The notes: a model not told the origin generated them from the letters alone. 64,000 nucleotides of DNA from Termitomyces sp. T153 (GCA_018296165.2 JACKQL020000017.1:1022811-1086810); one strand, 5' to 3'. Counted from the stretch's first letter, positions 44,697 through 56,904 are shown. Numbers and translations are program-made.

Positions 44697-45815
44697 TGTT
44701 ATGACCCATTCCCAGCACTCCAGACCTTGTATCCAGACACTTCACTCCCCTGGAGTTCCCCCTCCAATGCTCCCTTCAACTCCCACAACCTTTGTTCACC
44801 CATGGCACCCACTCCAAGTAACTCTGACACTTCTTCAGCAAACTCCAATGCCTTCCCAGCAGCCTTCAATGCTTCCTCTGCCTCTTCTGAGCCCCTGGGA
44901 CCCTCCCCCACTCTTTCTAACACTGGTGTGCACCACCAGTTTGTCATTCTGACTTACTCAACCAGCCTTGGAGCATCACAACAACCCTGGGATGGCCTGC
45001 ATTCCTAACTGATCCTATCATGATCCTATCAGTATATCACTGTGGCCCACCCCTTAATCATAACTGACACTTGTCAGCTCCACATGACCCCAACAAGCTC
45101 TGCCACCAGACCTGCTATCCCTGGAGCTGTTCCAGTAGTCAGTATATAAGTTGTAGAGTAGCATCCCATACTTGAGTCTTGATATTGCTTTATCTGATGT
45201 GTTTCTGATTGTTTCTCTCTTGTGTTTTGTGTTCCATGTTATGTTTTCCCTTCTCTCAGTCTTTCAGTCTTGTCTTGTCTCTATCTCCATTATTGTTTTG
45301 TTATTGTTTCATATTTCTGCTTGAATCTATTTTTATTCTCATCTCAATCTTGCCCCAACTCCATCTCATCTTATTTGATCCCATTGTGTTCCAGATCCTT
45401 AAACCTTAATACCATTACAAACCCTGTGCTTATGATTATAAACCTCAAACATTTATAAACCAACTCCAGACCTCACTAATCGCTTGGCTCCAAGACCTAT
45501 CAACACCTATTGATCTCCCATCAAACTCTGGCCCTGCTCCCATCTCTTGTGTAGCCTCTGTTTGCCCTGCACTTCCAGTACTTGCTTTCAGACTCATGCC
45601 TGACACTCCTTCAAGTCCAAACCTTCCCTGTACCTTATCTTAGACTTCCCTGGACTACTCCAGACTTGTTTGGACCACTCCTTCTTGCTTATCCCAACAA
45701 GTATCTGAAGTCCCAGACCTTCTCCAAATGCCAGGTTATTAGTGTAGGACATCACATCTGCCTAGTAAAGACTCACCCAGTGTAGCTGAGCCCCTATGGT
45801 CAGCAGAACCTGACA
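44697..45815 (+). repeat. Solo LTR of Gypsy family C (1,119 bp)
   Basis: Starts TGTTATGACC and ends AGAACCTGACA; flanks are TATGC and CATGC, a 4-5-bp duplication. It splits the chromodomain tail of the family B element: YLELQGM before, HTVSCAV after. It is the inverse match of 32,972-34,015. A TATATAAG-like sequence near 45,144 may be its promoter. No internal genes. Confidence 0.8.
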
Positions 45816-47081
45816 CATGCCCTGCAACTCCAAATACCTGTCAAGGGCTACTAGGTCCTTGCAGGTCTTGAGGGACTCCCAAGTAGTGTCTCCAATGCTC
45901 CAACAAACCTCAAACTTGAGGTTCCTCTCATCTTAACAATGACCCACTAGGTCATCAACAAACCATTCTTGGTTGTCAGGGGTGCCAAAGTCATAAGGCT
46001 CTGGCATTGCCCTGTTAGGGAACAGAGTGTCATCACTGGCCTTATAAGGGTGCAACAACAACACATGGAACTTAGGGTATAATCTTCATTTCTGGAGTGC
46101 TATAAGCAACTCCAACACATAGTTGGAGGTCTCATTATAGGCCTCCAGAATTCTATATGGCCCAACCCACTTTGGGCAGAGCTTTTTTGCTCTGCCTTTA
46201 AGCAGGTTGAGGTTCTTCATGGAAAGGTACACTCACACACCTTTCTCAAGGTCAGGATCAGGCCTATGATGCAAGTTGGCCACACACATCTGAAAGACAC
46301 ATGCCTCAATAATTGCATTGTGCACTGCTGCCAAGTTCTCCAGAGCTTGGCAGGTGAACTGCTGAATTCCTCTTGGAATCACAGTGTCCAACCTAATCTC
46401 CCATATCATAGATGGCATGTACCCACTGTTCAGCTCAACTGGTGCAAATTGTGTTGTCTCACATATACTGGCATTTATTGTAAACTCTGTTAAGTCTATA
46501 TGACTTAACCAGTCTTTCTGGTCTGGTCATACCACAGTACAAAGGATTTGACCAACATTCCTATTGGCACATTCAGTCTGATCATCTGTCTGTAGATGAA
46601 ATGACATAGACATTAGGAGCTTTACTCCTAACAACTTATGTAGTTCATGCCACCATTTGGACATGAACGTTGAGTCTTGATTACTGATGATTGAGCTCAG
46701 GAGGCCATGTAGCCTCATAATCTTGTGCATGTAAATCCAGGGCAGCTGCAATGCTGTCATGATAGTGTGCACTGAAATAAGGTGCACCATGCTTGTCATC
46801 TGGCATATAACTACCCAAAGGTAGTTATACCCCTTAGACTCAGGGAATGGACCTATAAAGTCCATCCCTATCAAGTCCCAAGGTTTTACTGGCATGGACA
46901 GGGAGTGTAACTTCCCTGAAGGGAGCTGATTGCTCCCTTTTGCCTGCTGATACAGCTGACACAGCATACAAAACATGTGAGCATCTGCAACCATGGTCAG
47001 CCACCAATACCAACAATGAATGTATTCCATTGTTTGTTCAGCACCAAATTGTCCCATCACATTGTATGCTTGCTCAAGCAA
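45816..47081 (-). pseudogene. Family B integrase and chromodomain
   Basis: The open frame 46,527-47,081 has IHCWYWW...CMLC (zinc binding), GMDFIGPFPESKGYNYLWVV (first catalytic Asp, residue 74), IISNQDSTF (residue 134, Asn where the second Asp is expected) and FHLQTDDQTECANRNVGQIL (Glu at residue 170). Residues 134 and 170 have the D-35-E spacing. A linker with LENLAAVHNAIIEACVFQ follows (46,233-46,418). The chromodomain (about 45,980-45,820) reads LKFEVCWSIGDTTWESLK and LVALDRYLELQG. One catalytic residue is lost, and frameshifts separate the parts. Confidence 0.9.
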
Positions 47082-47300
47082 ACTGGTTACTAACTCTCAG
47101 TTATGAGGTATACAAAGCACCTTGTGGCCCAAGAGATTGGTAGTCCAAATGAGCTTATCCTATAGACAGAAGGACTTATATATAGTCTTTTGGTCAAGTC
47201 AGGATTTCAGCAAAGAGCTTGTCTCTCCTGTACAATGATCAGATTCAACAGAGGAATTCCCCATCCTTTCTATCTCAGGGCTGTGGAGACTGGGCCATCC

Positions 47301-48044
47301 CTAGGAGGCTTCTCCAAGAGGCATATCAACCTCATCCCCTTCAGTATCAGACCCATGCTGAGGATGGGCTAAATCTTTCTTGCCATCATTACTGGCAGCA
47401 AGTAATTGTGCTTCCTCATCACAAATTTTGTGATGATCATGCACTTGCCAACTACTATGGCTAGGTCCATTGCAAAGAGCACATATCTGATCCAACTGCA
47501 CTTGCATCTCTTGCACTTGCATAGGGAGAAAATCATCCCCTTCTGGGTCAACATGCACATCTGCATGGATGTAGTCATAGACATGGTGTATGTCTCAAGG
47601 AGAGTCACTCTCAAAGTAGTGGGATAAACAGTCCACTACCTTATTGAGCTCTCTTTTTACATACATGATATTGAAATTAAATCTTGACATATAATCTGTC
47701 CACCATCACTGACACAGTGACAAATTCTGTTGAGTTTTGAAAAACTCAAGTGCTTTATGATTTGTTATCACATGGATCTTGTACCCTAGAAGCTTGTCCT
47801 CCCACTTGAGGAGGGCTTCTAGGATCACCAGAGTTTTGAGTTCATGCACAGCATAATTTTGCTGTGCATTGGTGAACTTTTTTGACATGAATCCAGCTGG
47901 CCAACATTTCTGCCAGCTTGGACCTTGTCCATACACTGCTCTGATGCCTGTCTTTGAGGTGTCACAGATCAGCCAAATGGGATCCTTGTATTGAGGATCC
48001 ATCAGCTGTATCACAGGAGTTTCAGCACAGATCCTTTTGATCAT
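47301..48044 (-). pseudogene. Family B RNase H and linker
   Basis: The frame 47,706-48,044 starts MIKRICAETPVIQLMD, then DPIWLICDTSKTGIRAVYGQG (first Asp), FMSKKFTNAQQNYAVHELKTLVILEAL (Glu) and YKIHVITNHKALEFF. In ITNHKAL Asn stands where Gypsy RNase H usually has Asp (TDHKAL). The linker 47,301-47,620 contains DPEGDDFLPMQVQEMQVQLDQ and Asp/Glu-rich sequence leading to the integrase. Inactive as read. Confidence 0.85.
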
Positions 48045-48097
48045 GTCAAAGCACCTCTAGTGAATAGGTTGCCAATGAAATGGCAACCTATTCTGTG

Positions 48098-48898
48098 TCA
48101 TGGCCCAGTGTATGCAGAGACATTGGGCAGGAAATTCCTGATATAGTTCACCAATCCAATGAAATGTTGGATATTGTTGTAAATTCTAGGAGTGCACCAC
48201 TTCTGGATCCAATTCAACTTCTCCATATCCAGGTGTATACTTTGTGAGTCAATTACATGGCTGAGACACTCCACATGCTTAGCATACAGCTCACACTTCT
48301 TCCACTTGAGGTAGAGCTTATTCTTGTGTAGTATTTCAAAGACTACTCTGATATGCTGCTCATGTTTCTCAATGGAATCTGAAAAGATGAATATGTTGTC
48401 TAAATATACATGCATCCACTTGCCAATGACGTCCCTAAATATAGATGTCATCAGGCATTGGAACATAGCTGGTGCATTACAGTCACCAATCTGCATGATA
48501 TTACTGTAATATGTCCCAGTAATGGTCATAAACACAGCTTTTGGTATGTCTGATGTACATATCCTCACTTGCTCATATGCATCAGTGAGGTCAATTTTTG
48601 ACCTCACTGGTGCATAAGCAACATCCTTCCTAATGACTTCCTGGTCCAGTAAGGGCATTACATCCTTCACAGTATTGTCATTGCATTGACACACATCTAG
48701 TGCCATCTGCAGGGATCCATCCTTCTTAAGGATGCATAGTAGTGGTGCAGCCTGATCAGCTGCATACAGTTCCCACCACTTAGCATGCACATAGCAGTCA
48801 ATTTTATCCTGCAGTTGCTGCTGAAGTGACTTGGGGCACCTTGGCATGAAGTATGTGTACCATTTGGTCTCATCAATGAGATTTATCTCATGAATCAC
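48098..48898 (-). pseudogene. Family B reverse transcriptase
   Basis: A 266-codon frame without stops. Blocks: LLCILKKDGSLQMALDVCQC (residues 53-72), SKIDLTDAYEQVRI (100-113; the first catalytic Asp is in IDLTDAY), KAVFMTITGTYYSNIMQIGD, NAPAMFQCLMTSIFRDVIG and VYLDNIFIFSDS (164-175), then LYLKWKKCELYAKHVECL. The active-site box is YLDN (165-168), with codons GAC-AAC where GAC-GAC would give YLDD, the same loss as in family A. Upstream PR and downstream RNase H are in other frames. Confidence 0.9.
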
Positions 48899-49661
48899 TT
48901 CTCACCATGGAGGAAGTTCCTCCTTTGTTCCATTGACCATGTCTTGGAACTTTGTACCATCACTGTTGAAGGTGTGGAATGTCACCTTCTGTTAGAATGG
49001 AAGGTCATGCCTTCCCTCCATTTACTCTTGGTGAAGAGCAACACTCTTCCTTGGCCAATTTTGCTGGTAGTACAGGCTTTGTGTACTTATCATGCAAGGC
49101 CACCAGACAAATCAGAGATTTGTCTGGTATGTTTAGCTGAGCAGGACCATAGGTCATCCTGCCTCTAGCTTCTACCCACAAACTTGCTAGGCTCAGATTT
49201 TTCATCCTCTGTAGCCATTCAGTATATTTCAACATCAGGAGTCAGTCTTCTTACCCCTTCTTGCTGCATCAGGTCAGCTATGACTTGATTCCACTCTTGC
49301 AGCATGTGTGGATTGTACACCCATTCAAGGGTAGGCTTTGGGATTGGTCTATCCCAAATCTTCCTTTCCCTTGCCTCTGAAGGATCAATTCAAACCTTCT
49401 GGCATACTCTTCCCCCCTCTTGAAGAGTACTTCTTCAATACTCTTCCTCTGAGGTCAGCAGCAATGAGTAGTCATTGGATAGACTCTTAGTTACCCACAT
49501 TTCATTCTTATCTTCTACCTCCTCTATGGTGGGCCACTTGAGTCCACCAGAGAGTCAAGGCTGCTCATCATGCCACTTCTCCACAGTGTGAAAACATTGC
49601 ACATTGCCATTGGCATCTTCCAGCTCCAATTTATGAGCTGGAGTTGCTCTTTCATCAATGA

Positions 49662-49943
49662 CTACTTGGTCATTGCAAAATTCATGAGGACTTTATGAGT
49701 CCTCATGAATGGTGTCCCTACAATCATGTCATAGCAATCAAAGTTTGCAATGTCCACATAGACATTGCAAATCTTGCCTGGGACCTTTATGGTAACCCTG
49801 GCACCATAGTTCACTATGGAATGACTTCCAATTGTACCCAGCTGCAGAGTGACGGCAGTGGCCAATGGTGCTACCTGTATCCCAGCCACATGAGCAAACA
49901 ATGGAGTGATTCTGGAGGTCATACTCCCTGAATCCCACAGCAT
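49662..49943 (-). pseudogene. Family B aspartic protease
   Basis: A retropepsin-like fold: MLWDSGSMTSRITPLFA has the catalytic Asp-Ser-Gly, followed by LQLGTIGSHSIVNYGA (flap region) and FDCYDMIVGTPFMRTHKV, the typical YD.I.GTPFL end of basidiomycete Gypsy proteases. The N-terminal lead lies in an overlapping frame (49,738-49,986). The region 49,000-49,660 between protease and reverse transcriptase is linker with an Arg/Trp-rich coding signal and stops. Confidence 0.8.
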
Positions 49944-49949
49944 CTATGC

Positions 49950-50393
49950 CTAGTAGCTGTTTACCTCTATCCAAGTAACAAGACATTCTTTGTCTTGTGC
50001 TAGCAGTACTGGGCAGTCAATAGTGTCCTTGGATGCCACAAGCCACACCTTTTGCATGCAAACCTTGTTGCTAGGTTCTTTCTCCCTATGCTCACTGGTA
50101 GCCTCTCTGAGAGCAAACAGTCCCTCACTATCACTACTACAAGTATAGTACTTGTTGTCATATGTTTCTAATTCCACATACTCTTCACCATGCTCCTGAG
50201 TCCCCTTGGACTCAAGTGCATCCTTGACGTCAGCCTCAGCAGGCTCTTTCTCCTGCTCATTGTCAGCCTCACCCACATCTGACAGTGCAGCTGTATGAGC
50301 TGCCTGCACAAACACTTGGGGAGCTAGCCTAGCTGGTCCCTGCATTTCCACACAAAATGCTCAGCCTTTCCACACTTGTAACAGTTTGCAGAC
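49950..50393 (-). pseudogene. Family B gag zinc knuckle and acidic tail
   Basis: The zinc knuckle NCYKCGKAEHFVWKC (CX2CX4HX4C) is at 50,352-50,393. A frame change right after it leads into a 133-codon acidic stretch (ESKGTQEHGEEYVELETYD) ending where the protease begins. The knuckle cysteines and histidine are intact here. Confidence 0.8.
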
Positions 50394-50550
50394 TTCCTAG
50401 CATCCTTGCTGGGTTGGCCTGATGCAATGGCAACCACATTCTTCACTGCAGCAAGATGTGTTCTTGCCACCTGCACTGCAGCCACAGGCTAGAAGGACCC
50501 CAAGCCTCCACCACCTCTAGATTGTATAGGTCTTGAGGCCATGCATATAG

Positions 50551-52900
50551 CTAGCCTCTTGCTGACTCCAACAGCTGTGACCATTTATGTTGTCCAGTCA
50601 TCTCTGTCCACTTAGTTAATGCAGTCCCACTCACTGGAGACTGTGCTGCTGCTAGCAACAGCTGCCATACTGACCAACTTTTCTTGCTGCACTCTAAATA
50701 GTGTGCAGCAGTTTTAATGCTATTCTTGTAGGCCTTGGTCTCCAGGACAAACTCCTCAGCTGTATTCACTTCAATAGCCGGTCTGCCATCATGTATTAAT
50801 GCCACAAGCATGTCAGAGGGTATCTCCTCCAAAAACTGCTCACAAATAGTAAATTCATTGGGCAAAACAGCCATGTTTTGAACATGGTTGAGCAAGGCAT
50901 CATAGAAGCCTTGCACTCCTTCTTCAACTGCATACACTGCATTGTAGAATGTGCTACATGCATCTTGCATTGTCAAAGATTGTACAAACCAATCATACAG
51001 TCCAAGGATCACATTCTCAAACCTCCAGTGGGACTGGGCCCTATTGACATGTATTACATGTCATAAGTACCACTTCAGTGCATTTGTGACTAGGAAGTCC
51101 ATGAAAATTAGGACTTTCTCACAATCACACCCATCTCCACCATATTGAGCTACAGCATAAAATATGCAGATGCTCATCAGCCAGTCCTCAAGTTCACTGA
51201 CCTTGGCAGACCCTGCATAGGGAGTGATTGTTTTTGAGGGATCACTTCACCTTAGCTTGAGTCCTTCTGGTATTGCTAGACATGCTGTAAGCAGCTGTTC
51301 CATCACTGTCCTCAGTCAATCATGCATTGTCTGGCAGTGATATTTGTGAGCTTCTTCTACTCCTGGAGTAGCAAAGCATCCACAATATTGCAGTGGCATT
51401 AAAAAATGCCATGGCTGTCTCTCTGGGAAAACTGTAGTCCTCCTTCTCACAGCTCTGCAATCCACACCAGCATCTTCTTTTGAAGGGCCATCATCTGGTC
51501 CTCCTGGGTCAGGCAGACTTCCTCCTAGGGGTGGTGGTGGTCCATGACCAGGAAAAGGTGGTCCTCTTCCTGGACCTCCACCACCTCCTTCTGGACCTTG
51601 GAGTCCACAGCATGGCATGGAGGGAGGAAATGACACAGGATCATTATCTGGTGATCTTTGTCTAGGTTCTCCTCCACCAGCAAGTCTTCCCCCAGACCAG
51701 TTCAAAGGAGCATTAGCTCCTTGACCTGCATGCCTCTAGGAATCTGTGGAGCTCTGACCAGTCCCAGCATTTTTGTCTCTAAAAGGGGAGCAAGAGTCTC
51801 ACTCCTCCTTCTTAATTAGCCTAGTTTGTTCTAGTTGAACATACCCTTCTGGCCATGCATCATAGGCAGTATTCCTCTGGAACACTACTCCTTGATTGTC
51901 CACAGAGGACTGTCCAAAGTCCTCCATGTCCCCATTGCAAAATTGCTGCAGAGTGATCTGATCTTCCCAAGTCAGCACTCTCTGTGTAGACCCACCAGTT
52001 CTATGCCACACCACTGGTTGCTCTACTGTAATCACTGGGCCCACATCAGTAGATGCTAAGCCTGGTGCTGCAATCATGCCCAATGTGGCCTGTTGTTGAT
52101 GGTCCACAGCAGCCTGTCTAGCCACATAATCATGTGGTGTTTCACCAGGCTGCTGTGGTGCTTGTAACAGAGTCAATGCTTTGTTGACTGGGGATAGTGG
52201 CCCATAGTCTCCACCAAGATATGGTGATAGCATTGCAGACAATGCCTGCAATCCCCACAGTTTCTTGTGCTGGAGGTAATCTGTTACCTCCTGTGCTAAG
52301 AACAACATGTAAATATCCATGTATTTCACAGGATCTGTTAGGATAATGCCATCTCCTAACAATCTCTGAATAGCAATGTGTTTAGCTACTCTAGCAACTA
52401 AACATTGCTGAGTTGAGGTCTTAGAGACCTCAACATGGTTCTGCTAGAACACCATCACCCTTCTACAAAGGATGTTGTCTGGATGGGCCTCACCATCCAT
52501 ATCAGAGGTGTCTCTGACATCCTCTAGTATTGTCTCAATGAATGCTGCCTGGGGCTGCCAATTGCATACCCAGCACAGGCCCAGCTTGCAATCACACAGA
52601 ACTTATGATCCTGTGGAGAAGTCTTCTTCACTCCTCAGTGGTGTTCCCACCAGTGAGGAGTTGATCTGACCTCCTGCAGCCACTGGGAAGGATCAGATTC
52701 CTTCCAGCCTCAGTGCTGTGCAGCAACAAAGGGTTTTTCCCTTTGTCTGCCAATGCCATGGCACCTACTGGCTCTGCTGTTGGGTATAGCTGAGTAGGAA
52801 GCCCTTGAAAGTCCTCCACTTGTGACACTCTCCTGACCACCTGCAGGTGATCATACTGGAGTAACTGCTGGATGCCCACCTTGTATTACAGCACTCTCCC
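50551..52900 (-). pseudogene. Family B gag, N-terminal and capsid parts
   Basis: In order: 52,879-52,628 (VRRVSQVEDFQGLPTQLYP), 52,362-51,799 (DPVKYMDIYMLFLAQEVTDY, PHDYVARQAAVDHQQQATLG, EDQITLQQFCNGDMEDFGQS), 51,705-51,316 (Gly/Pro/Arg-rich, PGRGPPFPGHGPPPPLGG) and 51,012-50,551 (capsid: YNAVYAVEEGVQGFYDALLN, FLEEIPSDMLVALI). Capsid order and the knuckle downstream support gag. Four frames are used, so it is broken. A start codon was not fixed; the 5' LTR ends at 53,139. Confidence 0.8.
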
Positions 52901-53138
52901 TGCCCCTGTCATGGTGTGATGTGGCACTGTCTCCCATGAAGCACTCTTCAATGCTCCATCAAATTCTGTCTCAGACCTAGGCCCAAGCACCTGACCTTCC
53001 ATGGTCACTACAGTGCCCATTGCAGAAGGTGCACATCAAAAATTTTAACATGCTGATTGTAACTAGTGGCAGTGTTCTTTTTTAAAAGTTCAGGTTCTTT
53101 CCTCACAAATAAGTTACTGCTTGTTTGACTTAAAAAAA

Positions 53139-53355
53139 TGTAATGTGTCCATTACAGGTCATGCAGCTTACAGTTCACACCTTGTAAGTCAAAACCAGTT
53201 GATAGTTCTGTTTTCAAAGTATGAAGTAAGGTGCTGCCTTACATAAGTAATTGTATAGTACTTTTGATGATAGCATCATGTGATGCTACCCATATAATTA
53301 AATATTATTATTGTATTGCACAATGGTAAAGGCAAGTAATGGGTGCTCCATTACA
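53139..53355 (-). repeat. 5' LTR of the complete family B element
   Basis: 217 bp, from TGTAATGTGTCC to CTCCATTACA on the plus strand. No CG remains in either LTR. Nine positions carry TG here against CA in the partner, or the reverse. Confidence 0.95.
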
Positions 53356-54660
53356 GATAGCCAAGGATCTATTGTACAAGTACTTTGTCCAGCTCAAGTT
53401 TCTTGAGTTATGCTTTCCAGAGATCAAGGTCACCGTTTCTTGACACAACACATTCACAAACAAGCTCATGCCCAAGATGTCCACTGCATATGAAGAGGCA
53501 TGGACTCTTTTAGATTGCAGTCACTCATTCCTTTATTGCTGCTACCCAAAGTTGGTCAGACCCCAACAGAATCAAGCACACCTTCTACTACCTCACTATC
53601 ACCAAATCTCTTGCCAGAGATGCTCACCACCTCTCCACCTCCTTTTCCCCCTCTTCTAGTCTCACCCTCCCCACAAATGCCTTCCTCTCTCACTGGTCTC
53701 ACCAAGTCACACTCTTTCCCCATGAGCACACTCCTCACCACAGCATCCTAAGAAAACAACCTCATCTACCACAAATTACTCCCCACCCTGCAGTCCCTAC
53801 TTAAGATTGATGGGCTGAGCATTGTGACCCCACTGCCAATCCAGGAGGTGTATGGCACACCCAATGTACAGAAGACAATTGGCCCAGAGTTGTTTTGGAC
53901 ACTTGTGCTGATGGGCATGCATGAGAGCACAAGTGTGTATTCAGAGAAGGAAAAGGTCATGAGGAAGGAGGTGGAGGGGGTTGAGAAAGCACAGGTGGAG
54001 AGAGAGTGCACTAGAGAGTGTAGGTGTCAAGAAAGCGCTGGGAAGGTTTAGGATCATAGTGGAGGAGCAGAATGCAGGTGGAGGAGGGGCAAAGGGGAAG
54101 ACATGGTCCCAGCAAAAGTCATTCACCTCATGATACCTCTTGCTCTACTCTTCATATTCCTCTTCAGGAACAACCTTATACACCGATGTCAGCATCTTCA
54201 ATCCCTCACTTGCAAATTTCCCAAGATGCCTCTCTGTTTCCTCCCTCTCCTCTCCTTCCCCACTCCTGCCCTCTTTCAGCCTATCTAAAATAACATTATC
54301 AGTACCCTTACCAACAAAAACACCCTTCCATCATTGTTATCCATCTTCCTAACCACAACACTCATCCTCTTCCTTGCACTTGTAAACTCCAGAATATTCA
54401 AAAGACAATAATTCTCTATCTGGCTGCCCTTCTCATTGTCCTCACTAAACTGCAACAAAAGCATGTAAACTTTTCAACTGTGGAAAATGTACCCCACATC
54501 TGCAGCAGCCTATACCAGCATGGTCTTGTCTGGACTCTGCACCTTGTACTCAAGTGCACCCATCTTGGGGTCAGTGCCCATCAACACTATGTGACACAGT
54601 GCAAGGACAGTCAAAAACCCATTAAGTGTGTGGGTGCATGCAGGGTTGGAGGCATGTCCA
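53356..54660 (+). other. CG-poor interval with weak coding signal
   Basis: A plus-strand stretch at 53,770-54,051 reads LSIVTPLPIQEVYGTPNVQK, TIGPELFWTLVLMG and VYSEKEKVMRKEVEGVEKAQ, which looks like decayed coding (Lys/Glu-rich helix) but was not recognised. The rest, up to 54,660, shows no coherent gene; short frames on both strands contradict each other. Confidence 0.4.
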
Positions 54661-54699
54661 GCTACACAGAGGTTGTTTGTTAGGGAGTGAGAGACAAAG

Positions 54700-55990
54700 T
54701 GAGTAGCACTCTGTGGAGGTACCATTGTGACTGGGCCAGTTGTGACAGAGGGTTTGTCTGCTGTGACAGGAGGGGATGGTGAGTTGGAGGCAGCAGTTGA
54801 GGATGATGAGGATGATGAGAAAGCAGGTATAGTACTCTAGGAAGAGCAAACCTATGAAGCACACCTTCAAACTCCTCCCCCACCCAACAGAAACCCCAAA
54901 GACAACCCTGCTAACAAGCCAGCAACTGATCAGCCCTGCCAACAAATCAGTGCCCCACCTGACCCCTATACTGCCTCTAGACTGCTGGCTTTACTCTGGG
55001 AAGGGAAAAAACTACCTCTAGGCCCTCCCCTGTTCAATACAACCCTTGAAGAGCAACTCTGTCAATGAACCAGCAACTGACCTGCTCCTAGTGTTACCTC
55101 TAGACCACTGGCTGCTATCCCAAGAAGGACAATCTATAAAACACAACCTCAAACCCTTCCCCACTCAGCATAGCACCCAGAAACAACTTCACAAGAACTG
55201 TCAACTAACCAACCCTCCACACTGTCTTTGGACCACTGGCTCCTACTCCAAGAAAGATAAATCCATGCTCTGGACCTCAGACTTACTCATCTTAATGCAC
55301 TCTGGCAGCACTGCAAGCTCTGGGGACACCAGAAATATATAAGACTCCCTTACTTGTCTCTGGATTGGAAAGTATCTCTGCCCCTACATTGACTACTCAC
55401 AGAACAGCTGGCATGCAGCACTCCCATTCCAAGGCTACCTGCTGCAACCCTCCACAACACCAGAGTCCTCCCCCTCCCATGCTGACAGAAGCTACCAACC
55501 CCAGTGCACTCTGGCCCTTCAAGGACAACCTCCACCCCATCACTCCTGCCATTTTTAAAGACCTCCACCCCTTCTGCTAGCCTCTCTGGAATGGCATCAA
55601 CACCAATGACCCAGTCTAATCCAAGTGCCCCCAATGCCCAGCACAGCCCCACTCTGACTAGACCCTAGGAACTCTGGCATGGCTTGATTGGTGGAACCCC
55701 AACCCTGGAGACCCTCTATTAAGTCTAACCCAGATGACCTGGCCCTCACAAGGTTCTCTGAAAGACCTTGACTCACACCCACCAGCTTGATCTGCCTCCA
55801 CCCCAACCTCCATGTCCAACTCCTCAAGAGCATGTTTTCCTGGGTAATACCCCACAAATTGATGCCATCAAAACATCTAGGAGCCTGCAGAAAACCCCTC
55901 CAACACCCCCACCAAACTCTAGAACTCTTGGCTACAATGCTCCACCAAGCCCTGGCACTCCTGGGACTAGTTGACACAGATGGCATTGGT
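54700..55990 (+). pseudogene. Unidentified decayed coding sequence, plus strand
   Basis: Following one dominant frame gives VTEGLSAVTGGDGELEAAVE, EEQTYEAHLQTPPPPNRNPK, then SRLLALLWEGKKLPLGPPLF and NTTLEEQLCQ, with stops at sites typical of CGA decay. Pro- and Leu-rich, with no catalytic motif. It resembles transposon-linked hypothetical proteins of mushrooms, but I cannot name a family. Confidence 0.4.
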
Positions 55991-56089
55991 AGGCATAACC
56001 CTCACCTCTGGATTTACTAGGGATTCAACTCCCACAAGCAACCCCCTACATGAATTGTTTTCTCATTCCCTCATATAATCTGAAACTTT

Positions 56090-56904
56090 TCCTACTCACC
56101 AGAACTCTGAGAAATTGATATAAACAAGGTTATAACTACAAAATAATACAAAAAGAGAACTATGGAAAGTGCAAGATGACAGAAAACTGGAGTCTGACCA
56201 CCATTTTGCTCCTCCTCCTCCTCCAGAAGTCCCCTCACCATCCTCCTGACCAAATCTACTTTGATTTGCACCACTACCATCCCTAGGACCTCCAACTGGC
56301 TGAGTAAGGGCTCTCCCATGTTGGTGGCCACCTCCCACCATGTCCTGGGGGTCACCATGTTCCTCCATTGGTGCCCCACCAGCAACTGCCTTATCTGCCT
56401 GAAACCCTGCTCCAACTCTGGAGGGAGATCCCTGGGCATTTGCACCACTCTGTCCTGAATTGATGCATGGGTGGCTGACACCCCATCTAGAAAAATCCAG
56501 TGCTCTCAGATCCAGTCTGTCAACTCACATCAGTAGAACCATGAGAAGAAACAAAGGACTCACACATAATCCCCCTCTGCCCTGAGGCCACCTTATTGGC
56601 TAGCCACTCCTCATGCCACCTCCCAGCCTCCACCACTGCCCAGGGCACCCCTGCCTTAGACACCCCCTGCTGCACCTCCATCCTCTGCTCTGCCTCTGCC
56701 TCCAGTTGGCCCAGCCATTTCTACAACCCCTAGGTCTCCAGTGACTGCTTGGTGGCCATCCATGGTAATGACCTCCTGCTCCCACTGCACCATGTCCCTA
56801 TTCTTCCATGCCATGTCCCTGTCCCTCTGCACAGCATCACCATCCTCCCCCACCCTCCAGAGCTTTTCCTTGCAAGTCACTAGCATCCTTGTCACTGCCT
56901 CCAC
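56090..56904 (-). pseudogene. Unidentified decayed coding sequence, minus strand
   Basis: Minus-strand frames 56,656-56,904 and 56,092-56,481 join, after a stop and frame change, into a hydrophilic protein: RDMVQWEQEVITMDGHQAVT, VSKAGVPWAVVEAGRWHEEW, then QDRVVQMPRDLPPELEQGF and RQIRQLLVGHQ. Charged and helical, with no known domain. It lies tail-to-tail with 54,700-55,990. The open plus-strand frame 56,741-57,295 over it looks like a shadow. Confidence 0.4.

Larger units (their letters stand above)
40557..53355 (-). mobile_element. Complete but inactive Gypsy family B chromovirus (12.8 kb)
   Basis: Two 217-bp LTRs (40,557-40,773 and 53,139-53,355) bound it, with a 5-bp target duplication differing at one base (AATAG/GATAG). 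On the minus strand from the right: gag with zinc knuckle, protease, reverse transcriptase, RNase H, integrase, chromodomain, then a 3.5-kb second ORF before the 3' LTR. A 1.1-kb family C solo LTR is nested in the chromodomain region (44,697-45,815). All domains carry stops, frameshifts or lost catalytic residues. CG is almost entirely absent. Confidence 0.9.
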
